From positions 620,001 to 684,000 of the forward strand of contig PNKY01000001.1 of the NCBI GenBank assembly GCA_013822765.1: DNA of 64,000 nucleotides, written 5' to 3'. Shown here piece by piece: positions 26,044-34,248 of the stretch. The first letter of the stretch is position 1. Every line of letters begins with the position of its first letter. Source of the DNA: Rhodospirillum sp. (GTDB lineage: Bacteria > Pseudomonadota > Alphaproteobacteria > Dongiales > Dongiaceae). The translations under genes and the position numbers were made by a program. The notes beneath the pieces were generated by a model that searched no databases, had not been told where the DNA came from, and worked only from the letters and a program-made list of their open reading frames with translations.

Positions 26044-27003
26044 ATGCCGACCTTTCTCGACTTCGAAAAGCCGATCGCCGAGTTGGAAGGCAAGATCGCC
26101 GAACTGCGCCACCTGTCGAACGCCGACGACATGAACATCGCGGAAGAGATTTCGCGATTGCAGTCCAAGTCGGACAAGCTGCTGAAGCAGACCTATGCCA
26201 AGCTCTCCGCCTGGCAGAAGACCCAGGTCGCACGTCACCCGGAGCGCCCGCACTTCTATGACTATGTGGGCGCCCTGGTGGACGATTTCGTGCCGCTGGC
26301 CGGCGACCGCTCCTTCGCCGACGACAAGGCGATCCAGGGCGGTCTCGGCCGGCTGCGCGGCATTCCCATCGTCATCATGGGGCACGAGAAGGGCTCGGAT
26401 ACGTCAACTCGCGTTAAGCACAATTTCGGCATGGCCAAGCCGGAGGGCTACCGCAAGGCGGTGCGCCTGATGGAACTGGCCGACCGCTTCTCGCTGCCGG
26501 TGGTGACGCTGGTCGACACGCCCGGCGCCTATCCCGGGGTCGAGGCGGAGGCGCGCGGCCAGGCCGAAGCGATTGCCCGCTCGATCGAATCCTGCCTCAA
26601 GGTCAAGGTGCCGTTCGTCTCCGCCATCATCGGCGAAGGCGGCAGCGGCGGCGCCATCGCGCTCGCCGCCGCCAACCACATCATCATGCTGGAACACTCG
26701 GTCTATTCGGTGATTTCGCCCGAAGGCTGCGCCTCGATCCTGTGGCGCAGCGCCACCAACGCCCAGGAGGCGGCGGAGGCGCTGAAACTGACCGCGACCG
26801 ATCTCAAGACCCTCGGCGTGATCGATGAAATCGTTCCAGAGCCGCTCGGCGGCTCGCACCGTGCCAAGGAGCAGGCGATCGCCGCTCTAGGCGACGCGGT
26901 GGAGCGTGCGCTACAATCCATGCTGAACCAGGACGGCACGGCCCTGCGCGAGCAGCGGCGCGAAAAGTTCCTGGAGATGGGGCGGCGCGGCCTGACCGCA
27001 TAA
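26044..27003 (+). CDS. accA: Acetyl-CoA carboxylase carboxyltransferase subunit alpha
   Basis: 319 residues. The alpha-subunit pattern is complete: [15 protein letters not shown] at the N terminus, [12 protein letters not shown], the oxyanion-hole region [15 protein letters not shown] and [13 protein letters not shown]. With AccD it transfers carboxyl from biotin to acetyl-CoA, the committed step of fatty acid synthesis. Length is typical. It follows mcl closely and precedes the first EF-hand gene by 39 bp. Confidence 0.97.
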   Translation: MPTFLDFEKPIAELEGKIAELRHLSNADDMNIAEEISRLQSKSDKLLKQTYAKLSAWQKTQVARHPERPHFYDYVGALVDDFVPLAGDRSFADDKAIQGGLGRLRGIPIVIMGHEKGSDTSTRVKHNFGMAKPEGYRKAVRLMELADRFSLPVVTLVDTPGAYPGVEAEARGQAEAIARSIESCLKVKVPFVSAIIGEGGSGGAIALAAANHIIMLEHSVYSVISPEGCASILWRSATNAQEAAEALKLTATDLKTLGVIDEIVPEPLGGSHRAKEQAIAALGDAVERALQSMLNQDGTALREQRREKFLEMGRRGLTA

Positions 27004-27042
27004 GTCTGTCCCGTCGATCGCAACCGCGAGGCAGAGGACGAC

Positions 27043-27393
27043 ATGAGGCTCAGCAAGATCAGGATCGGAATACCGGCCTTGGTGGTAGCGGCGCTTCTCT
27101 TGGGCGGCGCGCTCCAGGCGGCGGCGCAAACCTTCGGCGGCATGAGCATGCTGGACGTCGAAGCGGAGCGCGACAACTTCTTCCAGTCCGCCGATGCCGA
27201 CGGCGACTTCGCCCTATCAACCGACGAGCAATTGAGCGCGATCGATCAACGGCATGCCAAGCTGCTCGAATGCTGGGACGACGACGGCGACGGTCTGTGC
27301 AGCTATTCGGAATTCCTCGATTCCGGCCAGAAGGTTTTCTCTGACCTGGATGTGAACGGCGACGGCGTCCTCGACGCCGACGAAATTCAGTAA
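27043..27393 (+). CDS. Exported EF-hand calcium-binding protein
   Basis: 116 residues with a signal peptide (IGIPALVVAALLLGGALQAAAQ). Three EF-hand loops are visible: DADGDFALSTDE, DDDGDGLCSYSE and DVNGDGVLDADE; the last two keep the canonical D-x-D-G-D-G spacing. It should bind Ca2+ in the periplasm. There is one Cys just before and one inside the second loop. It is the first of two EF-hand genes upstream of an ECF sigma factor cluster, which suggests a role in sensing or buffering divalent cations. That role is inference from neighbourhood. Confidence 0.85.
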   Translation: MRLSKIRIGIPALVVAALLLGGALQAAAQTFGGMSMLDVEAERDNFFQSADADGDFALSTDEQLSAIDQRHAKLLECWDDDGDGLCSYSEFLDSGQKVFSDLDVNGDGVLDADEIQ

Positions 27394-27451
27394 TTTCAAT
27401 ATATTAGCCTCTTCGCAGGGATTCATCCCGGGGTTCGTTAGATCTGGCAGA

Positions 27452-27467
27452 GGGTCGCATTCGACCC
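27452..27467. other. Hairpin in the leader of the second EF-hand gene
   Basis: GGGTCG-CATT-CGACCC, a 6-bp perfect stem ending 21 bp before the ATG at 27489, between the two EF-hand genes. It could be a weak terminator for the first gene or a leader structure; there is no T run. Confidence 0.3.
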
Positions 27468-27488
27468 CCAGTCAACGAAGGAACCCAT

Positions 27489-27980
27489 ATGCGTAAGACC
27501 ATTGCACTTGTTATGTCCGCCGGCCTTGGTTTGGCCGCGCTCGCTGGCGCCGCCCTTGCTGACAAGGGCCAGGGCATGTTCGGACGCGCCGACACCAACG
27601 GCGACGGCTTCGTGAGCAAGGACGAGTTCGCCGCCGGCCGCAATGCGATGTTTACCAAGCTCGACGCCAACAGCGACGGTTCGGTGGATCAGGCCGAACT
27701 GGATAAGGCGCGCGAAGCCTGGCATCAGCGCAAGAGCCAGCAGACCCAGGCCGACAGCGGCGCGCAGACCGAAACGCCGAAAAAGGAGCATCACGGTCGC
27801 TTCATGGCCCGCATCGACACCAACAGCGATGGCAAGGTGACGACGCAGGAATTCGGCGCGGCTGGCGACAAGATGTTCACCAAGTTCGATGCCAACGGCG
27901 ACGGCAAGCTCGCTCAGGACGAGATGCCGAAGCGCAAGCACAAGCAGGCTCCGGCGGAAGGCGCCGCGCCGGCTCAGTAA
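27489..27980 (+). CDS. Exported four-EF-hand protein
   Basis: 163 residues with signal peptide MRKTIALVMSAGLGLAALAG cut near ALADKG. Four EF-hand loops come in two pairs: DTNGDGFVSKDE, DANSDGSVDQAE, DTNSDGKVTTQE and DANGDGKLAQDE, all with the D-x-N/D-x-D-G pattern. A charged linker rich in Lys, Gln and Thr separates the pairs. GAAGGA precedes the start. It is likely a periplasmic Ca2+-binding protein and lies 42 bp upstream of the ECF sigma gene. Confidence 0.9.
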   Translation: MRKTIALVMSAGLGLAALAGAALADKGQGMFGRADTNGDGFVSKDEFAAGRNAMFTKLDANSDGSVDQAELDKAREAWHQRKSQQTQADSGAQTETPKKEHHGRFMARIDTNSDGKVTTQEFGAAGDKMFTKFDANGDGKLAQDEMPKRKHKQAPAEGAAPAQ

Positions 27981-28022
27981 TGTTCAGGCGGTAACATTCA
28001 GGCGAGGGGGTTTCGCGCTTAA

Positions 28023-28649
28023 ATGACGGCGCGGGCGATCATGATACAAGAGATGGCGTTGACGACAGCGGTGGGGACGTGGAGCGTGCAGGCGGCGGAA
28101 CTGGTTGATGGTGACGCTGAGCTGTTGCAGGCGATTGCCGGCGGCGATCGTTCTGCGTTCGACCGCCTGTCGCGGCGCCATCTCGATCGTGCCTATGGCG
28201 TGGCCCTGCGCATCACCGGCAGCCGCGCCGACGCGCAGGACGTGGTGCAGGACGTGTTCCTGCGCCTGTGGCAGCGGCCCGATGCGTGGCGCCCGGGTCA
28301 GGCGCAATTCTCGACCTGGCTCTACCGCGTGGTGGTCAACCGCTGCCTCGACCTGAAGCGCCGCCCCAGGGGCACCGACCTGGACTCGGTCGAGGAGCCG
28401 CAGGATCCCGACGCCAACGCCGAGGACAGCCTGCTGGATGCCGAACGAAGCCGCGCCCTCGACAGCGCGGTCAACCAATTGCCGGAACGACAGAAGGCCG
28501 CGATCGTGTTGACCTACACGGCCGGTCTGCGGAACGCCGAGGCAGCCTCGGCGATGGATATCTCGGTCAAGGCGTTTGAAGCCCTGCTGGTGCGCGCCAA
28601 GCGAGAGCTGCGCGATTTCCTCGCCGGGCAAGGATGGATGCAGCCATGA
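28023..28649 (+). CDS. ECF-type RNA polymerase sigma factor
   Basis: 208 residues. Sigma-70 region 2 is at about residues 32-100 (FDRLSRRHLDRAYGVALRITG, DAQDVVQDVFLRLW, FSTWLYRVVVNRCLD) and region 4 is at about 145-200 (LPERQKAAIVLTYTAGLRNAEAA ... SVKAFEALLVRAKRELRD). It would direct RNA polymerase to a small regulon, possibly its own operon. The start is uncertain: ATG 28023, or the in-frame ATG 28041 or 28053. The stop overlaps the next gene by 4 nt, the usual sigma/anti-sigma coupling. Confidence 0.93.
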   Translation: MTARAIMIQEMALTTAVGTWSVQAAELVDGDAELLQAIAGGDRSAFDRLSRRHLDRAYGVALRITGSRADAQDVVQDVFLRLWQRPDAWRPGQAQFSTWLYRVVVNRCLDLKRRPRGTDLDSVEEPQDPDANAEDSLLDAERSRALDSAVNQLPERQKAAIVLTYTAGLRNAEAASAMDISVKAFEALLVRAKRELRDFLAGQGWMQP

Positions 28650-28981
28650 CGGAACGTGATTTTGAGCGGGAGCTGGAGCGGGGCATGTCGCCGCGCCGCG
28701 CGCCCGAAGACTTGCAGCGGCGGATCGCCCGCATCCCGCTCGATCACCCGCGTGGTGAACGGCGCGCGCGCTCCTGGCTTGGCTGGCTGCGCGGCGATGG
28801 CGCGCCGTGGACGGCGGGACTGGCGGGCGCCTTCGCGTCGCTGGCGATCGGCTTCTGGCTCGGGGTCAGCGGGCTGGTCGATAGCACGACCATCGTCGAT
28901 ACCGCGTCCTCCAATTCGGATGAAGATGTGGTGGCGCTGGTGTTCCCGAGCGTGCCGACCTCGATTGGAGACTATCAATGA
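28646..28981 (+). CDS. Probable membrane-anchored anti-sigma factor
   Basis: 111 residues. The ATG at 28646 forms an ATGA overlap with the sigma stop. The N-terminal half is charged and cytoplasmic (ERDFERELERGMSPRRAPEDLQRRI); a single membrane helix follows (AGLAGAFASLAIGFWLGVSGL), then a short periplasmic tail. It has the size, topology and coupling expected of an anti-sigma factor, but no zinc-binding HxxxCxxC motif, so it is not the ZAS type. Assignment rests on position and topology. Confidence 0.7.
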   Translation: MTERDFERELERGMSPRRAPEDLQRRIARIPLDHPRGERRARSWLGWLRGDGAPWTAGLAGAFASLAIGFWLGVSGLVDSTTIVDTASSNSDEDVVALVFPSVPTSIGDYQ

Positions 28982-29406
28982 CCTTCACCGGCCGCACCGG
29001 CACGGCTCTGTTGACGGCGCTGATCGTGTCGCTGTGCGTCAACCTGCTGCTCGCGGGAGTCATGATCGGCGGACGCTGGCACGGCCCCGGGCCGTGGTGG
29101 AAGGACGTCCCCGAAGAGGCGCGTCCCATCATGAAGCAGGCGTTCGAATCGCATAAGGCGGAGTTCGATGCCCACCGGGACGCAGTGCGTCAGGCCCGGC
29201 AAAAGGTAGCGGACATTCTGAAGGCGGATCCCATCGACCAGGCCGCGCTCGACCAGGCCTTGGCGGAGCTGTCTCAACAGAGCCAGGCCATCATGCAGCT
29301 CGGCAATACCATGATGGTCGAGGTGGCGAAGCAGCTGTCGCCCGATCTGCGGGCGCAGGTCGCGGACAGCTGGGCCAAGGACCGCTTCCGCCGACGGCCG
29401 GATTGA
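28978..29406 (+). CDS. Periplasmic heavy-metal-sensor-like protein (ZraP/CnrR/Metal_resist type)
   Basis: 142 residues. One N-terminal membrane helix (LLTALIVSLCVNLLLAGVMI) tethers a helical periplasmic domain with PGPWWKDVPEEARPIMKQAF ... LAELSQQSQAIMQLGNTMMVEVAKQLSPDLR, the CnrR/ZraP pattern of long antiparallel helices. In the cnr system of Cupriavidus the CnrX sensor binds metal and controls an anti-sigma factor. The same logic would suit this gene, which overlaps the anti-sigma candidate by 4 nt. The metal is unknown. Confidence 0.8.
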   Translation: MTFTGRTGTALLTALIVSLCVNLLLAGVMIGGRWHGPGPWWKDVPEEARPIMKQAFESHKAEFDAHRDAVRQARQKVADILKADPIDQAALDQALAELSQQSQAIMQLGNTMMVEVAKQLSPDLRAQVADSWAKDRFRRRPD

Positions 29407-29628
29407 ATCGCGGAATGCGCTGAGCGCGTTCGCGATGAGCGGCGCGATCGAGCCTGCCGGGTGCTGACGGACCGGCCGCGCTCGATCGCAGCCAGCAGAT
29501 GTCGCACGAAAAATACTTTCGTTCGATGGCTTGCTAGGTTCCGTCCGCCAAGACTGAGGTGATCGCCTGGTTCAGCAGCTCGCGAAGGGCATTGTCCGCC
29601 GCCCCTTAGGTGACGGAAAACCTGTCAA

Positions 29629-30018
29629 TCACCAGTTGACAGACCACCTGTCGATCATCCAAAGCCACGTTCCATCGTCTTGGCGCCGCGCGACCTCAGA
29701 GGTTATGTCGCCATCAAGGCTGCGCGTCGAGGTGAGGGCCAGATCACCGCAAATAAGTGCTGGGCGCTGCTCCCCGAGCCTGAACCTTCGTCCTTCCGGT
29801 CCCAACCCAGTAACTTGGAGTTTGGTGAAAAACGCATGAATAGCTTCCTTGCCTCGCACTAGCCTTCCGTCGTTGAGCCCGTCGTTGAGTTCGATCACCG
29901 CGTCCGGCTCAAACAAGGCGGTCATGCCACTGACGTCACCGGCGTTCTCTCTAACGACCAACTGCCGCTCCAATTCCTGGGGATCGTAGATCGGTTCTCT
30001 TCTGGTTAGGTCACTCAT
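29629..30018 (-). CDS. SnoaL-like/NTF2-fold protein (DUF4440 type)
   Basis: 129 residues, no signal. The pattern is that of small NTF2-like proteins: an N-terminal helix pair LERQLVVRENAGDVSGMTALF, EPDAVIELNDG, LVRGKEAIHAFFTKL, a beta sheet, and a C-terminal WMIDRWSVNW. These folds serve as enzymes such as isomerases or cyclases, or as ligand-binding proteins, and the sequence gives no clue which. It is separated from the metal-sensor gene by a convergent gap of 222 bp in which I see nothing. Confidence 0.75.
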   Translation of the reverse strand: MSDLTRREPIYDPQELERQLVVRENAGDVSGMTALFEPDAVIELNDGLNDGRLVRGKEAIHAFFTKLQVTGLGPEGRRFRLGEQRPALICGDLALTSTRSLDGDITSEVARRQDDGTWLWMIDRWSVNW

Positions 30019-30123
30019 AATGACACCCTGCCAAATGTTGCGGACTTAACCGAGTTTATCGTCTTCAAGACTCCGACGTCAGGCAGGAGATGGCAACCCC
30101 ACTTTCCAAAAGGCACAACCAAT

Positions 30124-30918
30124 TTATCCCAGCTTCGCGAGGAATTCGGCGACGGTCCGGTTGAAAGCATCCGGCGCTTCGATCGGCGTCTGGTGATAGC
30201 AGCCCGGGATGACCGCAAGCTGCGATCGCTTGATCTTCTCGTGGATCGTCTGCGCCGCCGCCACCGATGCGCCGGGATCCTTCTCGCCGGCGATCACCAG
30301 CGTCGGCAGCGTCACACGCTCGATCTGGTCGGTATAATCCAGCTTCTGGATCGCCTTGGCACAGCCGATGAATCCGCTCACTGGCGTGGCGCGGATCAAA
30401 TCGGCGACCCACTTCGTCGTCTCTGGATCGCGCGCACGGAACTCCGGCGACAGCCAGCGCTCCAGCGTCGGCTGGACCTGCCCTTCGACGCCATCCTTGC
30501 GGATCGCTTCGATGCGCTGGTCCCACATCGCCTGCCCTTCCGGCGGCGTGCGGCTGATGGTGTTGGAGAGGATGATGGCGCGGAAGCGGTCGGGATGACG
30601 CAGTGCCAGGGCCTGGCCGACCATCCCGCCGATCGAGATGCCGAGGAAGACGGCAGGCCGCTCGACCCCCAGGCTGTCGAGAACGCCGATCACATCCTCG
30701 CTCAGCATCTCCAGGCTGTAGGGATAGTCCGGCGCCGCGCTCTCGCCATGGCCGCGGATGTCATAGCTGACCACGCGATGGCTGCGTGCGAAATGCGGGA
30801 TCTGCCGCCGCCACATCGCCCGGCTGGTGGCCAGGGTATGGCACAACGCCAGGACCGGGCCGTCCTCCGGACCGTCAGACTGGCAGGCCAGGTCGATGCC
30901 GTTGACCGTGACGCGCAC
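30124..30918 (-). CDS. Alpha/beta hydrolase, 3-oxoadipate enol-lactonase-like
   Basis: 264 residues from a GTG at 30916-30918 with a GGAG ribosome site; this start gives VRVTVNGIDLACQSDGPED. Nucleophile elbow GISIGGMVG (Ser), acid in IAGEKDPGAS (Asp) and His in IPGCYHQTPIEAP make a triad. RGHGESAAPDYPYSLEMLSEDV is typical of the PcaD/enol-lactonase group, which hydrolyses beta-ketoadipate enol-lactone. The usual protocatechuate genes are absent, so a different lactone or ester is possible. The gene starts 14 bp after gshA. Confidence 0.82.
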   Translation of the reverse strand: MRVTVNGIDLACQSDGPEDGPVLALCHTLATSRAMWRRQIPHFARSHRVVSYDIRGHGESAAPDYPYSLEMLSEDVIGVLDSLGVERPAVFLGISIGGMVGQALALRHPDRFRAIILSNTISRTPPEGQAMWDQRIEAIRKDGVEGQVQPTLERWLSPEFRARDPETTKWVADLIRATPVSGFIGCAKAIQKLDYTDQIERVTLPTLVIAGEKDPGASVAAAQTIHEKIKRSQLAVIPGCYHQTPIEAPDAFNRTVAEFLAKLG

Positions 30919-30932
30919 GTTTCGCTCCGCTG

Positions 30933-32297
30933 CTAGTAGGCGAACTCCGTGAACACCGGATCGACGCTGCGGTTCCAACGCCCGTTATAGAGGTCGAGCT
31001 TCTCCTCGGCCGGGCACTTGCCGCTTTCCGCGATTTCCTGCAGCACATTGAGGAAGCCCGCCTCATCGCCGCCGATGCGGTCGAGCGCAGCGCGCCGATG
31101 CAGTCCCGCGCGTGCAATGGCGACGGTTTCAAGCGCCCAATGCTGCAGCTTGCGATCGCGTAGCTGCACGTGCAGCGCGCGCTTCGGCACCTCGCGCCGC
31201 AGCATGTCATGCTCCTCCGGCGTCCAGGTCTTGACCAGGTCCCAGGCCGCATCGAGCGCCTGGTCGTCATAGAGCAGTCCGACCCACAGCGCCGGCAGCG
31301 CACACAGGCGGTCCCACGGGCCGCCGTCGGCGCCGCGCATCTCGATATAGCGCTTGAGGCGCACTTCGGGGAAAGCGGTGGTCACGTGGTCGGACCAGTC
31401 GCCCATGCTCGGGATCTCGCCCGGCAGCGTCGGCAACTTGCCCTGCATGAAGGCGCGGAACGATTCGCCGGCGACGTCGATGTATTCGCCGTCGCGATAG
31501 ACGAAATACATCGGCACGTCGAGCATGTAGTCGACATAGCGCTCGAACCCCATGCCGTCCTCGAACGCGAACGGCAGGGTGCCGCAGCGGTCGGGATCGG
31601 TGTCGGTCCACACGTGGCTGCGGAAGCTCATGAAGCCGTTCGGCTTGCCGTCGGTGAAGGGCGAGTCCGCGAACAGCGCGGTCGCGATCGGCTGCAGCGC
31701 CAGCGACACGCGCAGCTTCTTCACCATGTCGGCTTCGCTGGCGAAATCGAGATTGGCCTGCACCGTGCAGGTGCGCGTCATCATGTCGATGCCGAGCGTG
31801 CCCTTGCGCTCCATCTGCTTGCGCATGATCTTGTAGCGGCCCTTGGGCATCCACGGCGTGTCGGCGCGCGGCCATTTCGGATTCATGCCCATGCCGAGCA
31901 GCCCGACCTTGAGCTCGCTGCCGACTTCTTTCACCTGCTGCAGGTGCCGGCCGACCTCGGCGCAGGTCTCGTGGATCGAGCGCAGCGGCGCGCCCGACAG
32001 CTCGAACTGCCCGCCCGGCTCCAGCGTGATGCTGCAGCCGTCCATGGTGAGGGCGATGACGTTGCCGTGCTCCTCGACCGGCTGCCAGCCGAAACGCTGC
32101 AACCCGCGTAGCAGCGCGCCGATTCCGTTCGGTTGCTCGTAGCTGACGGTGCGCAGGGTATCCAGGTCGAACACGAATTTCTCGTGCTCGGTCCCCACGC
32201 GCCACTCCGAGCGCGGCTTGCTGCCCTGCTCGAAATATTCGACCAGCTGTCGCTTGTTGGTGATGGGGGCGCCGCCCGCCTTTGGTGGTGCCGACAT
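30933..32297 (-). CDS. gshA: Glutamate-cysteine ligase, plant/alphaproteobacterial type
   Basis: 454 residues. The GCS2 pattern is clear: RVGTEHEKFVFDLDTL near the N terminus, LEPGGQFELSGAPLRSIHET for substrate binding, GMGMNPKWPRADTPWMPKGR, and MTRTCTVQANLDFASEADM. It joins glutamate and cysteine, the first step of glutathione synthesis. This class is standard for Alphaproteobacteria and plants and is unrelated in sequence to E. coli GshA. rsmE lies 8 bp upstream on the same strand, so the order rsmE-gshA-hydrolase looks like one operon. Confidence 0.96.
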   Translation of the reverse strand: MSAPPKAGGAPITNKRQLVEYFEQGSKPRSEWRVGTEHEKFVFDLDTLRTVSYEQPNGIGALLRGLQRFGWQPVEEHGNVIALTMDGCSITLEPGGQFELSGAPLRSIHETCAEVGRHLQQVKEVGSELKVGLLGMGMNPKWPRADTPWMPKGRYKIMRKQMERKGTLGIDMMTRTCTVQANLDFASEADMVKKLRVSLALQPIATALFADSPFTDGKPNGFMSFRSHVWTDTDPDRCGTLPFAFEDGMGFERYVDYMLDVPMYFVYRDGEYIDVAGESFRAFMQGKLPTLPGEIPSMGDWSDHVTTAFPEVRLKRYIEMRGADGGPWDRLCALPALWVGLLYDDQALDAAWDLVKTWTPEEHDMLRREVPKRALHVQLRDRKLQHWALETVAIARAGLHRRAALDRIGGDEAGFLNVLQEIAESGKCPAEEKLDLYNGRWNRSVDPVFTEFAY

Positions 32298-32305
32298 CGA
32301 TGCTC

Positions 32306-33097
32306 CTATTCCGCGCCCTCGGCCCCAGTGCCGATCGGCATCATCGGATGCGGCGGTCGCAGCGTGCCGTCGCCCAAGATCGCTTGAAAGACGGCGAGCG
32401 CGGTGAGCGCAGCCGTGTCGGCACGCAGAATACGAGGTCCCAGCCCGACCGGCGTAACAAAGGGCAAAGTGCGCAACCGGTCAAGCTCGCTCACATGAAA
32501 TCCGCCCTCAGGCCCGCAGAATATAGCCCATGCGTTAGTATGGCTAACGTTGGGTGTGAGGGCCCTGAACGCGTCTGCAATCGGCAGCGCGGGTCCTGAT
32601 TCGGCGCACAGGATCATATGCCGGGACGGTTCCCACGATGATACCAGCGCGTCGAACGAAATCGGCGCGCGCACCTCGGGAACCGTCAGGCGCTCCGTCT
32701 GCTCCGCCGCCTCGATCGCGTTGGCGCGCAGCCGCTCGAGGTTGATCCGGCTTGCGACCGTTCGCCGCGTGATCACCGGCTGGAACGCCGCGACGCCAAG
32801 TTCCGTTGCCTTCTCGATCAGGAAATCGATGGCGTCTTTCTTCAGCGGGGCGAAACACAGCACCAGGTCCGGGACCGTGTCCTGGGCGCGGCGCAGCCGC
32901 GTGACCTTGAGCTCCGCCTTGCGCTTGTCGAGCGACGCGATCTCCGCCTCGAACTCACCATCGCGCCCGTTGAACAGTACCAGCGCATCGCCGGGCGCGC
33001 GCCGCATCACATTGCGCAAGTAGTGCAATGCGCGATCATCCGCCGCGACGATGGCGCCGGCAACGAGTGGCTGTTCAACGTACAAGCGCGGGATCAT
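32306..33097 (-). CDS. rsmE: 16S rRNA m3U1498 methyltransferase RsmE
   Basis: 263 residues. An N-terminal PUA-like domain (HYLRNVMRRAPGDALVLFNG) precedes a SPOUT/TrmD-like knot: KKDAIDFLIEKATELGV, ITRRTVASRINLERLRANAIEAAEQ, FCGPEGGFHVSEL and GLGPRILRADTAALTALAVF. It methylates N3 of U1498 in 16S rRNA. The conserved ERL..P.V segment is present. Starts at ATG 33095-33097, divergent from ubiA with palindromic element C in between. Confidence 0.95.
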   Translation of the reverse strand: MIPRLYVEQPLVAGAIVAADDRALHYLRNVMRRAPGDALVLFNGRDGEFEAEIASLDKRKAELKVTRLRRAQDTVPDLVLCFAPLKKDAIDFLIEKATELGVAAFQPVITRRTVASRINLERLRANAIEAAEQTERLTVPEVRAPISFDALVSSWEPSRHMILCAESGPALPIADAFRALTPNVSHTNAWAIFCGPEGGFHVSELDRLRTLPFVTPVGLGPRILRADTAALTALAVFQAILGDGTLRPPHPMMPIGTGAEGAE

Positions 33098-33116
33098 GCG
33101 ATCGGAACACTCCCTC

Positions 33117-33223
33117 TCCCGTCATGGCAAGGCTTGGCCTTGCCATCCACGAGTTTCGTTGGGCAAGTCTGCGCGGCCGCCGGCAAACCCGTGGATCCCA
33201 AGGCCAAGCCTTGGGATGACGGA
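33117..33223. repeat. Intergenic palindromic element, copy C
   Basis: About 105 bp in the divergent region between rsmE and ubiA. Left arm hairpin GGCAAGGC-TTG-GCCTTGCC (33126-33144), right arm CCCAAGGC-CAA-GCCTTGGG, ends CGTCAT and ATGACGGA, inner flanks ATCCACGAGTTT and AAACCCGTGGAT. It is the reverse orientation of copy B. Lying between two promoters, it could influence expression of both genes. Confidence 0.88.
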
Positions 33224-33332
33224 GTACTGCAAAACGGCCAGCGTGAGAAAATTGACTCTGAGCCCTGCTTCAACGACTTTGTCCCGTCTGTCCGATCTAC
33301 AAGACCCAACAAAAACCAACAATGCCACCAAT

Positions 33333-34244
33333 ATGAGCAGCGCAGCGGACATTCAAGTGGGGGACTGGATCGACCGGCACGTGCCGGCCGGCTGGCGGCC
33401 CTATGCGCGGCTGGCGCGGCTGGATCGGCCGATCGGCATCTGGCTGCTGCTGTTCCCTTGCTGGTGGTCGATCGCGCTGGCGGCGCAGCCCGGCGATTGG
33501 CCCGATCTCTGGCTCGTGGTCCTGTTCGGCATCGGCGCCCTGGTGATGCGCAGCGCCGGCTGCACGGTCAACGACATCGTCGACCGCGACATCGATGCCA
33601 AGGTCGCGCGCACCGCGACCCGGCCGCTTGCCAGCGGGCGCCTCACCCTGACGCAGGCCTTCGCGTTCCTCGGGCTGCAGCTCGCCGTCGGCCTGGTCAT
33701 CCTGCTGCAATTGTCGGCGACCGCGATCTGGCTCGGCGTCGCGTCGCTGATCCTGGTCGCCGTCTATCCCTTCATGAAGCGCATCACCTGGTGGCCGCAG
33801 GCCTTCCTCGGCCTCACCTTCAACTGGGGCGCGTTGATGGGTTGGGCGGCGGTGCGCGACGAGGTCGCGTGGCCGGCCGTGCTGCTCTATGCCGCCGGCT
33901 TCTTCTGGACCCTGAGCTACGACACCATCTACGCGCACCAGGACAAGGAGGACGACACCTTGATCGGTGTCAAGTCCACTGCGCTCAAGCTCGGGCCTGA
34001 GACCAAGAAATGGCTGCTGTGGTTCGACCTGGCGATGCTGGCGCTGCTGATCGCGGCCGGCGCCCAGGCCGGGATGGGCTGGCTCTACTACGTCGCCGTG
34101 CTCGGCGTCGCCGTCCATCTCAAGTGGCAGGAGTTCGACGTCGACCTCGACGATCCCAAGGATTGCCTTTCCAAGTTCCGCAGCAACCGCTTCATCGGAT
34201 GGATCCTGCTGGCTGGTATCGTGCTCGGGCGGCTATGGTCATAA
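33333..34244 (+). CDS. ubiA: 4-hydroxybenzoate polyprenyltransferase UbiA
   Basis: 303 residues from ATG 33333 (MSSAADIQVGDW); the upstream open frame is the repeat element and is not coding. Seven to nine membrane helices carry both aspartate-rich motifs: NDIVDRDIDAKV and YDTIYAHQDKEDD. The enzyme attaches the polyprenyl tail to 4-hydroxybenzoate in the inner membrane, an early step in ubiquinone synthesis. Length is typical. The methyltransferase gene starts 4 bp downstream. Confidence 0.95.
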   Translation: MSSAADIQVGDWIDRHVPAGWRPYARLARLDRPIGIWLLLFPCWWSIALAAQPGDWPDLWLVVLFGIGALVMRSAGCTVNDIVDRDIDAKVARTATRPLASGRLTLTQAFAFLGLQLAVGLVILLQLSATAIWLGVASLILVAVYPFMKRITWWPQAFLGLTFNWGALMGWAAVRDEVAWPAVLLYAAGFFWTLSYDTIYAHQDKEDDTLIGVKSTALKLGPETKKWLLWFDLAMLALLIAAGAQAGMGWLYYVAVLGVAVHLKWQEFDVDLDDPKDCLSKFRSNRFIGWILLAGIVLGRLWS

Positions 34245-34248
34245 GCGC

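Noticed and set aside
33051..33332. Upstream extension of ubiA
   Set aside because: The extension translates the palindromic repeat element; the family N terminus begins at 33333.
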